A DNA stretch of 32,305 nucleotides from Stenotrophomonas acidaminiphila (GTDB taxonomy: Bacteria; Pseudomonadota; Gammaproteobacteria; Xanthomonadales; Xanthomonadaceae), in NCBI RefSeq assembly GCF_001431595.1, contig NZ_LDJO01000023.1, forward strand, positions 1 through 32,305, read 5' to 3'. Shown one piece after another: positions 7,000-16,945 of this stretch. Numbering within the stretch: position 1 is the stretch's first letter; each line of letters starts with the position of its first letter. The notes under the pieces were generated by a model. That model was not told the origin of the DNA, searched no databases, and saw only the letters and a program-made list of their open reading frames with translations. The position numbers and the translations under genes are program-made.

Positions 7000-7009
7000 C
7001 CAGCAACCC

Positions 7010-7831
7010 TCAATACAACCCCTGCGCCAGCATCGCATCGGCCACCTTCACGAATCCCGCGATATTCGCGCCATCGACATAGTTGACGCTGCCGTCGGCG
7101 CGCTTGCCATGCTGCACGCAGTTGGCGTGGATTTCTTTCATGATCACGTGCAGGCGTTCGTCCACGTCGGCGTGGCGCCAGGACAGGCGCAATGCGTTCT
7201 GGCTCATTTCCAGGCCGGAGGTGGCGACGCCGCCGGCGTTGCTGGCCCTGCCGGGGGCGTACAGGGTGCCGGCCTGCAGGAACACGTCCACCGCTTCCAG
7301 GGTGGAGGGCATGTTGGCGCCTTCGGCCACGCACAGGGCGCCGTTGTGCACGAGGGTGCGGGCGTCGGTTTCGTCCAGTTCGTTCTGGGTGGCGCAGGGC
7401 AGGGCGATGTCGGCCGGGATGTGCCAGGGGCGGCGGCCTTCGAGGAATTCAAAGCGTTTGTTGCCGGCCAGTTCGGCCAGGCCGCCGCGGCGTTCGTTCT
7501 TCAGCGCCATCACGTCCTGCATGGCCTGTTCGTTGAAGCCGTCGCGGGCGTACAGGGTGCCGCTGGAGTCGGAGAAGGTGAGCACCTTGCCGCCGAGTTT
7601 TGCGGCCTTGAGTAGCTGGGCTCTCCAGAGTCCGGGTTTCATCGTAGCGGCTTTGGCCGTCAGTTTGAGCCGCTTGGCCTCCACCACGCTCATGCCGCAG
7701 AGCTTGCTGCGCCGCAGATGGTAAGAGGCCTCGCTGAACCCGTGCCGGCGGCACAGTTCCTTCACCGCCACGCCAGCTTCAGCCTCACGCAGGAAGCCGA
7801 TGATCGGCTCTTCGGTAAAGCGCTTCTTCAT
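7010..7831 (-). pseudogene. Chimera of IS3-family orfA start and gdhA 3' end
   Basis: Residues 1 to ~50 (MKKRFTEEPIIGFLREAEAG, then VKELCRRHGFSEASYHLRRSK) are the helix-turn-helix start of an IS3-family (IS407-group-like) OrfA transposase. After MSVVEAKRLK and about 17 unassignable residues the frame continues into KAAKLGGKVLTFSDSSG, and from there to the stop it matches residues ~250-449 of the intact GdhA at 10798-12147 (six amino-acid differences; about 97-98% DNA identity by eye over ~600 bp). The GDH part lacks the substrate-binding domain and the catalytic lysine region, so no dehydrogenase activity is expected. The orfA part lacks OrfB and has no recognisable IS end on this side. The frame is open throughout, so a fusion protein could be made, but I treat it as a decayed rearrangement. 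The ATG at 7829-7831 is the usual OrfA start; a TTG at 7837 also exists. Confidence 0.85.
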
Positions 7832-7902
7832 GTCCAATCTCCGCCCCGTGCGGGATTGGACTTCAAATCAACCTGCTACTCAAAACCGAGAGGGTGTTGA
7901 GG

Positions 7903-7962
7903 GCGGAACGCTAGAGTTAAATCAAGCCGTGAAGCGGCTCCGGCTTGAATGAATTGTTATGC
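7903..7962 (-). repeat. Degenerate attC site 5
   Basis: The centre GCCGTGAAGCGGC and the half CGGCTTGAATGAATTGTTATGC are clear. The outer core GCGGAAC (7903-7909) and inner core GTTATGC (7956-7962) both depart from consensus. It lies between the IS3/gdhA chimera and the next cassette. Confidence 0.75.
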
Positions 7963-8373
7963 CCCATTTGGGGTGGCCCTTTTTGAGCGCCATGCAGCCA
8001 AGGCTTGAATGACGTGCTGCAGCCTGGCGACCTGCTCTTGGGAGAGTGGCGCACGCTTGGTCTTGCGGAGTATGGACTCAAACATGTAGCCAGACCGGAA
8101 GAAATAGGGACGAAGCTCAAGGAAGCAGATGGCAGCCTCCATAGACTCTGGGTCACCAGCCACGATGCGGTCCAGCGCCCCTTCGAAGCCGCCGGGAAAC
8201 GCCAGTTCGTTGTATCTAGAGTGCAAGATCTCACACGCACGCTCCCATTCGTGGCGTTTGTCAGGGCTTCGATCCCGCTGTGCGAATGTCTCATGCACGC
8301 GCGAATGCAGCCGCGTGATCTCTTCGGCATTTGATTGAATCAGCAGCTTGAGGTGGTCTGAGGGATGGTGCAT
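7957..8373 (-). CDS. Cassette-encoded hypothetical protein
   Basis: This 138-residue protein begins MHHPSDHLKLLIQSNAEEIT. It is soluble and helix-rich: ITRLHSRVHETFAQRDRSPD, EWERACEILHSRYNELAFPGG, DPESMEAAICFLELRPYFFRSGYMFESILRK, EQVARLQHVIQALAAWRSKR. The last part resembles a short helical repeat. The ATG (8371-8373) overlaps the outer core of attC site 6 and the stop overlaps the core of attC site 5, so the gene fills its cassette completely. I know similar proteins only as uncharacterised cassette products. Confidence 0.78.
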   Translation of the reverse strand: MHHPSDHLKLLIQSNAEEITRLHSRVHETFAQRDRSPDKRHEWERACEILHSRYNELAFPGGFEGALDRIVAGDPESMEAAICFLELRPYFFRSGYMFESILRKTKRAPLSQEQVARLQHVIQALAAWRSKRATPNGA

Positions 8374-8429
8374 AACGCCTGAGTTAAGCCGCGCCACGAA
8401 GCGAAGTCGGCTTGAATGAAGTGTCAGGC
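8370..8429 (-). repeat. attC site 6
   Basis: Cores GCATAAC (8370-8376) and GTCAGGC (8423-8429), each with one change from consensus, with a CCACGAAGCGAAG centre. The start codon of the gene at 7957-8373 overlaps its outer core. Confidence 0.85.
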
Positions 8430-8657
8430 GGCTGCCCCGCGCTGTATGAGGACAAGATCATCAGCTGTCTCCGCCGTGTAGTGCACCAGTCCGCCAAAGT
8501 CAGTATCCACCATGATGCCAGCGCCGAGATACGCCCAGCCTTCCTCGCCCGGCAAGTACTCGTTTGTGTCCATTGAGGCGATAACTCGGCCGCGGTACTG
8601 CGTGTCGATCTGAACGACGTCTCCGGGCTCTATATCTGTGCCATCCTCATATTTCAT
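8424..8657 (-). CDS. Cassette-encoded small beta-barrel protein
   Basis: This 77-residue acidic protein begins MKYEDGTDIEPGDVVQIDTQ, continues RGRVIASMDTNEYLPGEEGW and ends with DFGGLVHYTAETADDLVLIQRG. The spacing of short beta strands (G-D-x-V, G-x-V, GLVHY) suggests an SH3-like barrel. Similar MKYxDGTxxxxGDxV proteins are common and uncharacterised in integron arrays and immunity-type loci. The ATG at 8655-8657 is preceded by AGGTGG, whose first bases come from the attC core, so the recombination site supplies the ribosome-binding site. Function unknown. Confidence 0.8.
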   Translation of the reverse strand: MKYEDGTDIEPGDVVQIDTQYRGRVIASMDTNEYLPGEEGWAYLGAGIMVDTDFGGLVHYTAETADDLVLIQRGAAA

Positions 8658-8663
8658 GCTGCC

Positions 8664-8723
8664 ACCTAACGCCTGAATTAAGCCGACCCGCGAAGCGGGT
8701 TCGGCTTGAATGAATTGTTAGGC
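8664..8723 (-). repeat. attC site 7
   Basis: Cores ACCTAAC (8664-8670) and GTTAGGC (8717-8723) with a CCCGCGAAGCGGG centre. Confidence 0.92.
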
Positions 8724-9038
8724 CTCAGTAGAGAACGCGGCCTTGGGGCACGCATTTCCTGCAGCGGCCAAGGAAGCCAAAGTTGCCGTATTGGTAGCTC
8801 GAAGTTCATGGATGCGCTCAGCAGACGGCTGTGGCCCCTCCTCAGAGTTCTCGACGGTCCGCACAGAGACTTGGATCTTACCGCACTGAACCGACCCAGT
8901 GCCCGATACTTTGCCAAAGCCGGGGATGTAATGAGTACCCCACCCGTCATACACTGAAAGCAACTCCGGAGGCTGACTAGAGCCAGCAGGTGCGACGAGA
9001 GCAAACATGAGCAGTGTGGCTAGAGCGAAACTTTCCAT
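8718..9038 (-). CDS. Cassette-encoded secreted small protein
   Basis: This 106-residue protein starts MESFALATLLMFALVAPAGSS. The signal peptide has a likely cleavage site near AGSS. The mature ~85 residues include LLSVYDGWGTHYIPGFGKVSG, SVQCGKIQVSVRTVENSEEG and ATLASLAAAGNACPKA. Two cysteines in the mature part could form one disulfide in the periplasm. The start lies four bases from the GCCTAAC core of the 174 bp repeat copy 2, whose AGG may serve as the ribosome-binding site. The stop overlaps attC site 7. No family recognised. Confidence 0.75.
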   Translation of the reverse strand: MESFALATLLMFALVAPAGSSQPPELLSVYDGWGTHYIPGFGKVSGTGSVQCGKIQVSVRTVENSEEGPQPSAERIHELRATNTATLASLAAAGNACPKAAFSTEA

Positions 9039-9041
9039 GAG

Positions 9042-9215
9042 GCCTAACGCCTATTCGGCCGCCTAATCGCGACGTTGCCCGAGTGTCCCGCTTTCTGGCG
9101 CTATTGTGAAGATGCGGTGATGCCGTAAATACCAATGGCTTGGAAGGAGTGAGGGGTGTGGTGCGGTCACGAAGTCGGCGGCAAACACCGTGCGTTTGCG
9201 CCATATCGGTTACTG
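9042..9215 (-). repeat. 174 bp repeat element, copy 2
   Basis: It starts with GCCTAAC (9042-9048) and ends at GTTACTG (9209-9215). It aligns with copies 1 and 3 along its length, and similarity stops at the terminal GTTAC. Because beyond that point copies 1 and 3 continue to resemble each other and this copy does not, it defines the unit's end. Followed to 9276 by about 60 bp in which I see nothing. Confidence 0.7.
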
Positions 9216-9276
9216 GACCGGCCAGCCTGGGTTATGCCATGCCGATCTGCTGCAACGGGTTGGTTCAATTAGGAGA

Positions 9277-9325
9277 GCCTATCGTTGCGCCGCGAAGCGG
9301 CGTCCGCTTGAATGAATTGTTAGCT
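9277..9325 (-). repeat. Truncated attC (half site)
   Basis: The half GCTTGAATGAATTGTTAGCT and the GCCGCGAAGCGGC centre are intact, but the other side (GAGCCTATCGTTGC) has lost the TTAAGCC arm and the GCCTAAC core. It directly follows repeat copy 2. Confidence 0.75.
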
Positions 9326-9685
9326 GTAACCCTTATCGCTCTCATCAATGGCTGCAATCCATTCCTGTGCTGCCCGAGCTAACAGAGGGTGATTCTTGCC
9401 TAGACGTTCAATGAACGGCCGAGCAGATAGTGGGAGGCCGCTGGATTGGAGTGCCTTGGCATGGAAGTACAAAGCATCCAGGTCATCTGGGTGGGACGCC
9501 AGTCGCTTTTTTGTGTGCGCAAGTATCTTCTCAAATTCACCACGATCTAGAAGGTCGCGATAGTTGGGGCTTGAGTCATGGCTGCAGCTGAAGATCCGGC
9601 AAGCGATATTGATGAGAACAAACAGGAGTTGAAGCCCAAGGATGGCCCAAAGGAGGAGCTTTATCTGGTAGAGGTCGTAGTCCAT
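9320..9685 (-). CDS. Cassette-encoded membrane protein with TPR-like tail
   Basis: The 121-residue protein has one transmembrane helix at residues ~8-30 (IKLLLWAILGLQLLFVLINI). The cytoplasmic tail, DRGEFEKILAHTKKRLASHP then DDLDALYFHAKALQSSGLPL, has the alternating pattern of a tetratricopeptide repeat, usually a protein-binding surface. The ATG at 9683-9685 is preceded by GAGGAA. The stop codon overlaps the half-attC core. Such membrane-TPR proteins often act as scaffolds, but no partner is evident. Confidence 0.78.
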   Translation of the reverse strand: MDYDLYQIKLLLWAILGLQLLFVLINIACRIFSCSHDSSPNYRDLLDRGEFEKILAHTKKRLASHPDDLDALYFHAKALQSSGLPLSARPFIERLGKNHPLLARAAQEWIAAIDESDKGYS

Positions 9686-9699
9686 GTTTCCTCAGTGAC

Positions 9700-9759
9700 T
9701 GCTAACGCCTGAGTTGAGCCATGCCGAGAAGTGGCATCTGCTTGAGTGAATTGTTAGGC
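9700..9759 (-). repeat. attC site 8
   Basis: Cores TGCTAAC (9700-9706) and GTTAGGC (9753-9759) with a degenerate GCCGAGAAGTGGC centre. Confidence 0.85.
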
Positions 9760-10149
9760 CCGTGCGCTGCCAAACAGAACGAGTCGATCTACGGGCGGCA
9801 GGGCGTTTGGAGTGCTCTGGCCGTCAATTGACCACAAGTCTAGCCCAGCAAGAAGGCCACCCTGTTCAAACACAAAGGCGCCGCACAGATGGCCGTGCTC
9901 ATTGAGCCATTGGTAGTCCGAAAGGGTGCGCATTGCGAAGTCCTCGGGGCATCGGCCACCGATGGAAAGGTCAATGCTGGCGCAGCCACAGCTGCAAAGG
10001 CGAGCCACCCGAGCATTCTCTAACTGCTCAATGAACTCGGTGCAATCACCCTCTCCGTACTCCAGGAGCCAGCGAATCAGTGCGCGCTCACCGGAGGTCA
10101 GTGCTCTGTCAATTTCAACGTTTGCTGCAGTGTGATTCACGGGCCTCAC
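9754..10149 (-). CDS. Cassette-encoded hypothetical protein with CxCGC motif
   Basis: This 131-residue soluble protein contains LTSGERALIRWLLEYGEG, LENARVARLCSCGCASIDLS and a C-terminal beta-rich part (GAFVFEQGGLLAGLDLWSID). The CSCGC cluster could bind a metal. Similar proteins with the same LTxxERALIRWLLE and CxCGC segments occur as uncharacterised conserved proteins. The start is uncertain: GTG at 10147-10149 (used here) lies within the degenerate outer core of attC site 9, and a second in-frame GTG follows nine bases later. The stop overlaps attC site 8. Confidence 0.78.
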   Translation of the reverse strand: MRPVNHTAANVEIDRALTSGERALIRWLLEYGEGDCTEFIEQLENARVARLCSCGCASIDLSIGGRCPEDFAMRTLSDYQWLNEHGHLCGAFVFEQGGLLAGLDLWSIDGQSTPNALPPVDRLVLFGSARA

Positions 10150-10202
10150 GCCTGAGTTAAGTCGCGCTGCGAAGCGGGTTCGGCTTGAATGAATTGTTAG
10201 GC
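10143..10202 (-). repeat. attC site 9 (proximal to gdhA)
   Basis: Cores GCCTCAC (10143-10149, one change) and GTTAGGC (10196-10202) with a CTGCGAAGCGGG centre. Confidence 0.87.
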
Positions 10203-10208
10203 TGCAGT

Positions 10209-10502
10209 CTAGCCCTCATGGCGGTAGAAGGTGTAGCCGGAGGGTTTACGGCCGAATGTACCCGCCAACCAGCCGACGGGAAACGACTGCTCGACGGACA
10301 AAGTCGGCGGTGAGCCGTGATTGACCTTGGCGTAGGTGCCGCCGGGGAGCCACTCTGACAAGACAAGGTCTTTGGCCAAGGACTCAGCGCTTGCTGGATC
10401 AGCAGAACGAACAAGCCTAGTGGTGAAGAATCCGATAATCGAATGACCCTCGAACGGAAGATCAATGCCGCGACCAGAAAGAATGACTTTGAAGTAAGGC
10501 AT
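10209..10502 (-). CDS. Cassette-encoded hypothetical protein
   Basis: This 97-residue protein begins MPYFKVILSGRGIDLPFEGH and continues IIGFFTTRLVRSADPASAES and WLPGGTYAKVNHGSPPTLSV. The alternating beta/helix arrangement suggests a small alpha/beta fold. I recall the same MPYFKVxLSGxGI...GFFTTRxVRA pattern from other integron cassettes of unknown function. The ATG at 10500-10502 is chosen by this similarity; the frame is open further upstream but only through the repeat element. The ribosome-binding site is poor. It is the first cassette next to gdhA, between repeat copy 3 and attC site 9. Confidence 0.78.
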   Translation of the reverse strand: MPYFKVILSGRGIDLPFEGHSIIGFFTTRLVRSADPASAESLAKDLVLSEWLPGGTYAKVNHGSPPTLSVEQSFPVGWLAGTFGRKPSGYTFYRHEG

Positions 10503-10515
10503 CGTTTGGTCTGCG

Positions 10516-10687
10516 GCCCAACGCCTGTTCGGCAGCCTAATCGCGGCATTGCCCAAGTGTCCCGCTTCCTGGCGCTGATGTGAAGATGCGGTGATGCCAG
10601 CAATATCAGTGGCTTGGGAGGAGTGGGGGGGGCGCGATTCCGAGGTCGACGGCGAATACCGCGCGTTTGCGGCCATATCGATTAGAC
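10516..10687 (-). repeat. 172 bp repeat element, copy 3
   Basis: It starts with GCCCAAC (10516-10522) and ends at ATTAGAC (10681-10687). It shares long blocks with copies 1 and 2. Together the three right-hand ends (GTTACAC, GTTACTG, ATTAGAC) average to GTTAGAC, a legal integron core (GTTRRRY). It sits between gdhA and the first cassette, where an attI site would be expected, but no integrase is adjacent. Confidence 0.7.
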
Positions 10688-10760
10688 CCCGAATTGCTCG
10701 GCATAACACAAGCGCTCAGGCCCTTGAAGGGATGAGCTGCTTGAACTGGATATCGACGGT

Positions 10761-10788
10761 GTCCCTCCTTCCGATCAGAAGAAGGGAC
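10761..10788 (-). terminator. Hairpin behind gdhA
   Basis: GTCCCT and CCTTC (10761-10771) pair with GAAG and AGGGAC (10778-10788), one C-A mismatch, 6-nt loop, about 10 bp after the gdhA stop. No T-tract follows on the minus strand, so termination would be weak or the hairpin may protect the mRNA 3' end. Confidence 0.5.
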
Positions 10789-10797
10789 CAGCAACCC

Positions 10798-12147
<1,350 letters not shown>

Positions 12148-12192
12148 TGCTCCTGAAGGTGGGGAAAGGACAACAACAGGACAGCCATAACG

Positions 12193-12216
12193 AAAAACGC
12201 GGCCCGTGGGCCGCGT
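12193..12216 (-). terminator. Terminator of the ilv-leu operon
   Basis: ACGCGGCCC and GGGCCGCGT (12197-12216) are a perfect 9-bp inverted repeat, followed on the minus strand by TTTTT. It starts 6 bp after the leuB stop codon and closes the operon ahead of gdhA. Confidence 0.9.
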
Positions 12217-12222
12217 CGTGGG

Positions 12223-13284
12223 TCATTGCAGGCGGGCGAGCACCGCCTGCGCCGCCTGGGATGTGGAAAGCGCTCGTCCCTGCGCGGCCAGGTCGGCGGT
12301 GAACAGGCCGTCGTCCAGCGCGGCGGCCACCGCGTGCTCGATGGCAGCGGCTTCGTCCTCCAGCCCCAGTGAGTGGCGCAGCAGCATGGCCGCGCTGAGG
12401 ATGGTGGCGTAGGGGTTGGCGATGCCCTTGCCGGCGATGTCCGGGGCCGAGCCGTGGATGGGTTCATAGATACCCACCTTGCCCTGTTCGCCCAGCGAGG
12501 CGGACGGCAGCAGGCCCAGCGAGCCGGCCAGCATCGAGGCCTCGTCGGTGAGGATGTCGCCGAACATGTTTTCGGTGACGATCACGTCGTAGGCGCGCGG
12601 CTTGGCGATCAGGTGCATGGCCATGGAATCCACCAGTTGGTGTTCCAGTTCCACGTCCGGGAATTCCTCGCGGCCGATGCGCGCGGCGACGTCGCGCCAC
12701 AGCCGTGAGGTCTCCAGCACGTTGGCCTTGTCCACCGAGGTCAGCTTGCCGCGGCGCTGCCGGGCCAGGTTGAAGGCGCTGCGCAGCACGCGCTCGATCT
12801 CGGCCACGGTGTAGCGGCACAGGTCGCTGGCGCTGTCGGCGTCGCGGGTCTTGTCGCCGAAGTAAATGCCGCCGGTCAGCTCGCGCACCACCACGAAGTC
12901 CACGTCCGCGAGCAGCTCGGGCTTGATCGGCGAGGCGTGCAGCGCGGCCGGGTGGGTGCGCACCGGGCGCAGGTTGGCGAACAGGCCCAGCGCCTTGCGG
13001 ATGGCCAGCAGGCCCTGTTCCGGGCGCACCCTGGCGTTGGGGTCGGACCACTTGGGCCCGCCGACGGCGCCGAGTAGCACCGCGTCGGCTTTGCTGCACG
13101 CGTCCAGGGTGGCGGCCGGCAGCGGCTCGCCGTGATTGTCGATGGCGATGCCGCCGATGTCGTGCTCGCTGAAAGTGAAGTCATGGCCGAAGCGCGTGGC
13201 GATGGCCTTGAGCACGTCCACCGCGGCGACGGTGATCTCGGGGCCGATGCCGTCACCCGGCAGTACGACGATGTTGGCTTGCAT
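12223..13284 (-). CDS. leuB: 3-isopropylmalate dehydrogenase
   Basis: LeuB oxidises and decarboxylates 3-isopropylmalate to 2-oxoisocaproate with NAD+, the third leucine-specific step. The 353-residue protein shows the PGDGIGPEI start, the [11 protein letters not shown] segment with the catalytic region, [10 protein letters not shown], the metal-binding [20 protein letters not shown] motif and the NAD-binding [15 protein letters not shown] motif. The ATG is preceded by GGAAC. It is the last gene of the operon, 72 bp behind leuD. Confidence 0.97.
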   Translation of the reverse strand: MQANIVVLPGDGIGPEITVAAVDVLKAIATRFGHDFTFSEHDIGGIAIDNHGEPLPAATLDACSKADAVLLGAVGGPKWSDPNARVRPEQGLLAIRKALGLFANLRPVRTHPAALHASPIKPELLADVDFVVVRELTGGIYFGDKTRDADSASDLCRYTVAEIERVLRSAFNLARQRRGKLTSVDKANVLETSRLWRDVAARIGREEFPDVELEHQLVDSMAMHLIAKPRAYDVIVTENMFGDILTDEASMLAGSLGLLPSASLGEQGKVGIYEPIHGSAPDIAGKGIANPYATILSAAMLLRHSLGLEDEAAAIEHAVAAALDDGLFTADLAAQGRALSTSQAAQAVLARLQ

Positions 13285-13356
13285 GGGGGTTCCGGTTGTC
13301 CTGTTGCTGTCGTTCGGCCCGGCACCCGTGGCGGCGGGTGCGGGCGGGAAGGGGCG

Positions 13357-13935
13357 TCACGCCGCGCGCGCGGCCTCGTAGCGTTCGATCTCGTCGACGC
13401 GGCCGAGCAGCCAGCCCAGCTGGTCCACGCCTTCCAGCAGGCAGGTCTGCGAGAAGCCGTCCAGCGGGAAGTGGTACACCTTGCCGGCGGGGGTGCGCAG
13501 TTCGCGCGTGGCCACGTCGATGGTCAGTTCGTCGTCCGGGCGCTGCATCAGCTCCTGCACGTCGGCTTCGTCCAGCACGATCGGCAGCAGGCCGTTCTTC
13601 AGCGCATTGCCGCGGAAGATGTCGGCGATCTCGCTGCTCACGATTGCGCGCAGGCCCAGGTCGGTCAGCGCCCACGGCGCGTGCTCGCGCGAGGAGCCGC
13701 AGCCGAAGTTGCGCCCGGCCAGCAGGATCGAGCGGCCGGCGTTCTGCGGCTGGTTGAAGGCGAACTCCGGGTTCGGCGCGCCATCGGCCTGCCAGCGCCA
13801 GTCGTTGAAGGCGTTCTTGCCCAGGCCGGCACGCTCGGTGGTGGACAGGAACCGCGCCGGGATGATCTGGTCGGTGTCGATGTTGGTCTGGCGCAGCACC
13901 ACGCTGCGCGAGGTCAGGGTACGGAAACCGGCCAT
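13357..13935 (-). CDS. leuD: 3-isopropylmalate dehydratase small subunit
   Basis: LeuD pairs with LeuC to isomerise 2-isopropylmalate to 3-isopropylmalate. The 192-residue protein begins [20 protein letters not shown] and carries TDQIIPARFL, LLAGRNFGCGSSREHAPWAL and RGNALKNGLLPI, which together mark the swivelling domain. I use the ATG at 13933-13935, which overlaps the leuC stop by one base (TGATG), rather than the GTG one codon upstream. The overlap implies translational coupling with leuC. Confidence 0.97.
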   Translation of the reverse strand: MAGFRTLTSRSVVLRQTNIDTDQIIPARFLSTTERAGLGKNAFNDWRWQADGAPNPEFAFNQPQNAGRSILLAGRNFGCGSSREHAPWALTDLGLRAIVSSEIADIFRGNALKNGLLPIVLDEADVQELMQRPDDELTIDVATRELRTPAGKVYHFPLDGFSQTCLLEGVDQLGWLLGRVDEIERYEAARAA

Positions 13936-15353
13936 CACGCCACCTCCTGGTCGAACAGTTCACGCACGTCGGCGACCTTGCCGTTCACCGCGGCCCAGGC
14001 CGCGCTCAGCGGCGAGGCCAGCAGGGTGCGCGAGCCGGGGCCCTGGCGGCCCTCGAAATTGCGGTTGCTGGTGCTCACCGCCAGTTGCCCCGGCGCGACC
14101 AGGTCGCCGTTCATGGCGATGCACATCGAGCAGCCGGGTTCGCGCCATTCGGCGCCGGCGGCGCGCACGATCTCGTGGATGCCTTCGGCCTCGGCGTCGC
14201 GCTTGACGATCTCCGAGCCCGGCACCACCAGCATGCGCACGCCGGCGGCGACGCGGCGGCCGCGCAGCACCTGCGCCACCTCGCGCATGTCGCTCAGGCG
14301 GCCGTTGGTGCAGGAGCCGACGAAAACCACGTCCACCGGCGTGCCGGCCAGTGCGTGGCCGGCCTCGAACTTCATGTAGTCCAGGCCCTTCTGCGCGGCG
14401 GCGTCGTTGGCGGCCGGGATCGGCGCGTCCACCGCGATGGCGGTGCCCGGGTGCGTGCCCCAGGTCAGGGTGGGGCGGATGTCGGCGGCGTCGATGCGCA
14501 CCTCCACGTCGAAGCGCGCGCCGTCGTCGCTGCGCAGCGTCTTCCAGTAGGCGACCGCCTTGTCGAAGTCGGCGCCCTTGGGGCCACGCGGGGTGCGGGC
14601 GACCCAGTCGAAGGTGGTCTGGTCCGGCGCGACCATGCCGGCGCGGGCGCCGGCCTCGATGGACATGTTGCACAGGGTCATGCGCTGTTCCATGTCCATC
14701 GCCGCGATGGTGGAGCCGCGGAACTCCAACACGTGGCCGGTGCCGCCGTTGACCCCGATCACGCCGATGATGTGCAGCACCACGTCCTTGGCGCCGACGC
14801 CCGGTGCCAGTTCGCCGTCGACGGTGATCGACATGGTCCTGGCCTTGCGCTGCAGCAGGCACTGCGTGGCCAGCACGTGGCCCACTTCGCTGGTGCCGAT
14901 GCCGAAGGCCAGCGCGCCGAACGCGCCGTGGGTGGAGGTGTGGCTGTCGCCGCAGACAATCGTCATGCCCGGCTGGGTGAAGCCCTGTTCCGGGGCGATG
15001 ACGTGGACGATGCCGCGGCTGCTGGACGCCATGTCGAACAGCTCGATGCCGTACTCGGCGCAGTTCCGGGCCAGCATCTGCACCTGCGCCTCGGAGGCCT
15101 TGCTCGCATACGGCAGCTTGCCGTCGACAGCGGCCGGCAGGGTCGGGGTGGAGTGGTCCATCGTCGCCTTGGTGCGGTCCGGGCGGCGCGGGGTGAGGCC
15201 GCGTTCGCGCAGTTCGGTGAACGCCTGCGGCGAGGTGACCTCGTGGATCAGGTGCAGGTCGATGTACAGCACGGCCGGCGCGCTGTCGCTTTCGGGGACG
15301 ACGACATGCGCGTCCCACAGTTTGTCGTACAGGGTCTTGGGTGCGGAGCTCAT
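13935..15353 (-). CDS. leuC: 3-isopropylmalate dehydratase large subunit
   Basis: LeuC is the [4Fe-4S] aconitase-family large subunit. The 472 residues include [13 protein letters not shown], the [13 protein letters not shown] motif, the iron-sulfur cysteine in [17 protein letters not shown] and the CxxC pair in [11 protein letters not shown], all expected for the family. The ATG at 15351-15353 lies 38 bp after leuA. It forms the isomerase with LeuD next door. Confidence 0.97.
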   Translation of the reverse strand: MSSAPKTLYDKLWDAHVVVPESDSAPAVLYIDLHLIHEVTSPQAFTELRERGLTPRRPDRTKATMDHSTPTLPAAVDGKLPYASKASEAQVQMLARNCAEYGIELFDMASSSRGIVHVIAPEQGFTQPGMTIVCGDSHTSTHGAFGALAFGIGTSEVGHVLATQCLLQRKARTMSITVDGELAPGVGAKDVVLHIIGVIGVNGGTGHVLEFRGSTIAAMDMEQRMTLCNMSIEAGARAGMVAPDQTTFDWVARTPRGPKGADFDKAVAYWKTLRSDDGARFDVEVRIDAADIRPTLTWGTHPGTAIAVDAPIPAANDAAAQKGLDYMKFEAGHALAGTPVDVVFVGSCTNGRLSDMREVAQVLRGRRVAAGVRMLVVPGSEIVKRDAEAEGIHEIVRAAGAEWREPGCSMCIAMNGDLVAPGQLAVSTSNRNFEGRQGPGSRTLLASPLSAAWAAVNGKVADVRELFDQEVA

Positions 15354-15391
15354 TGCGTGTTGGTTCCGTTGCCTGTGAGGGGCCGTCGCGC

Positions 15392-16941
<1,550 letters not shown>

Positions 16942-16945
<4 letters not shown>

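Larger units (their letters stand above)
3976..10687 (-). mobile_element. Integron gene-cassette array without integrase (CALIN type)
   Basis: The block contains nine near-complete ~60 bp attC sites, two half sites and three longer elements with attC-like core ends, alternating with short ORFs on the minus strand. The attC sites closely resemble the aadA-type site. Their orientation puts the expected attI side at the high-coordinate end, next to gdhA, but no intI gene is present in the window. Base composition is clearly lower in GC than the flanking core genes, and the cassette ORFs stop inside or within a few bases of an attC core. Boundaries: the symE terminator on the left and the gdhA 3' end on the right. 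Confidence 0.9.

Noticed and set aside
7850..7902. Possible left end of an IS3-family element upstream of the orfA fragment
   Set aside because: No terminal inverted repeat or target duplication can be matched; only the orfA start is recognisable.
3976..10202. Regularly spaced ~60 bp repeats that could suggest a CRISPR array
   Set aside because: The spacing of hundreds of bases with ORFs between, and the core GTTAGGC/GCCTAAC with a palindrome, identify attC sites. No CRISPR repeat-spacer pattern exists.
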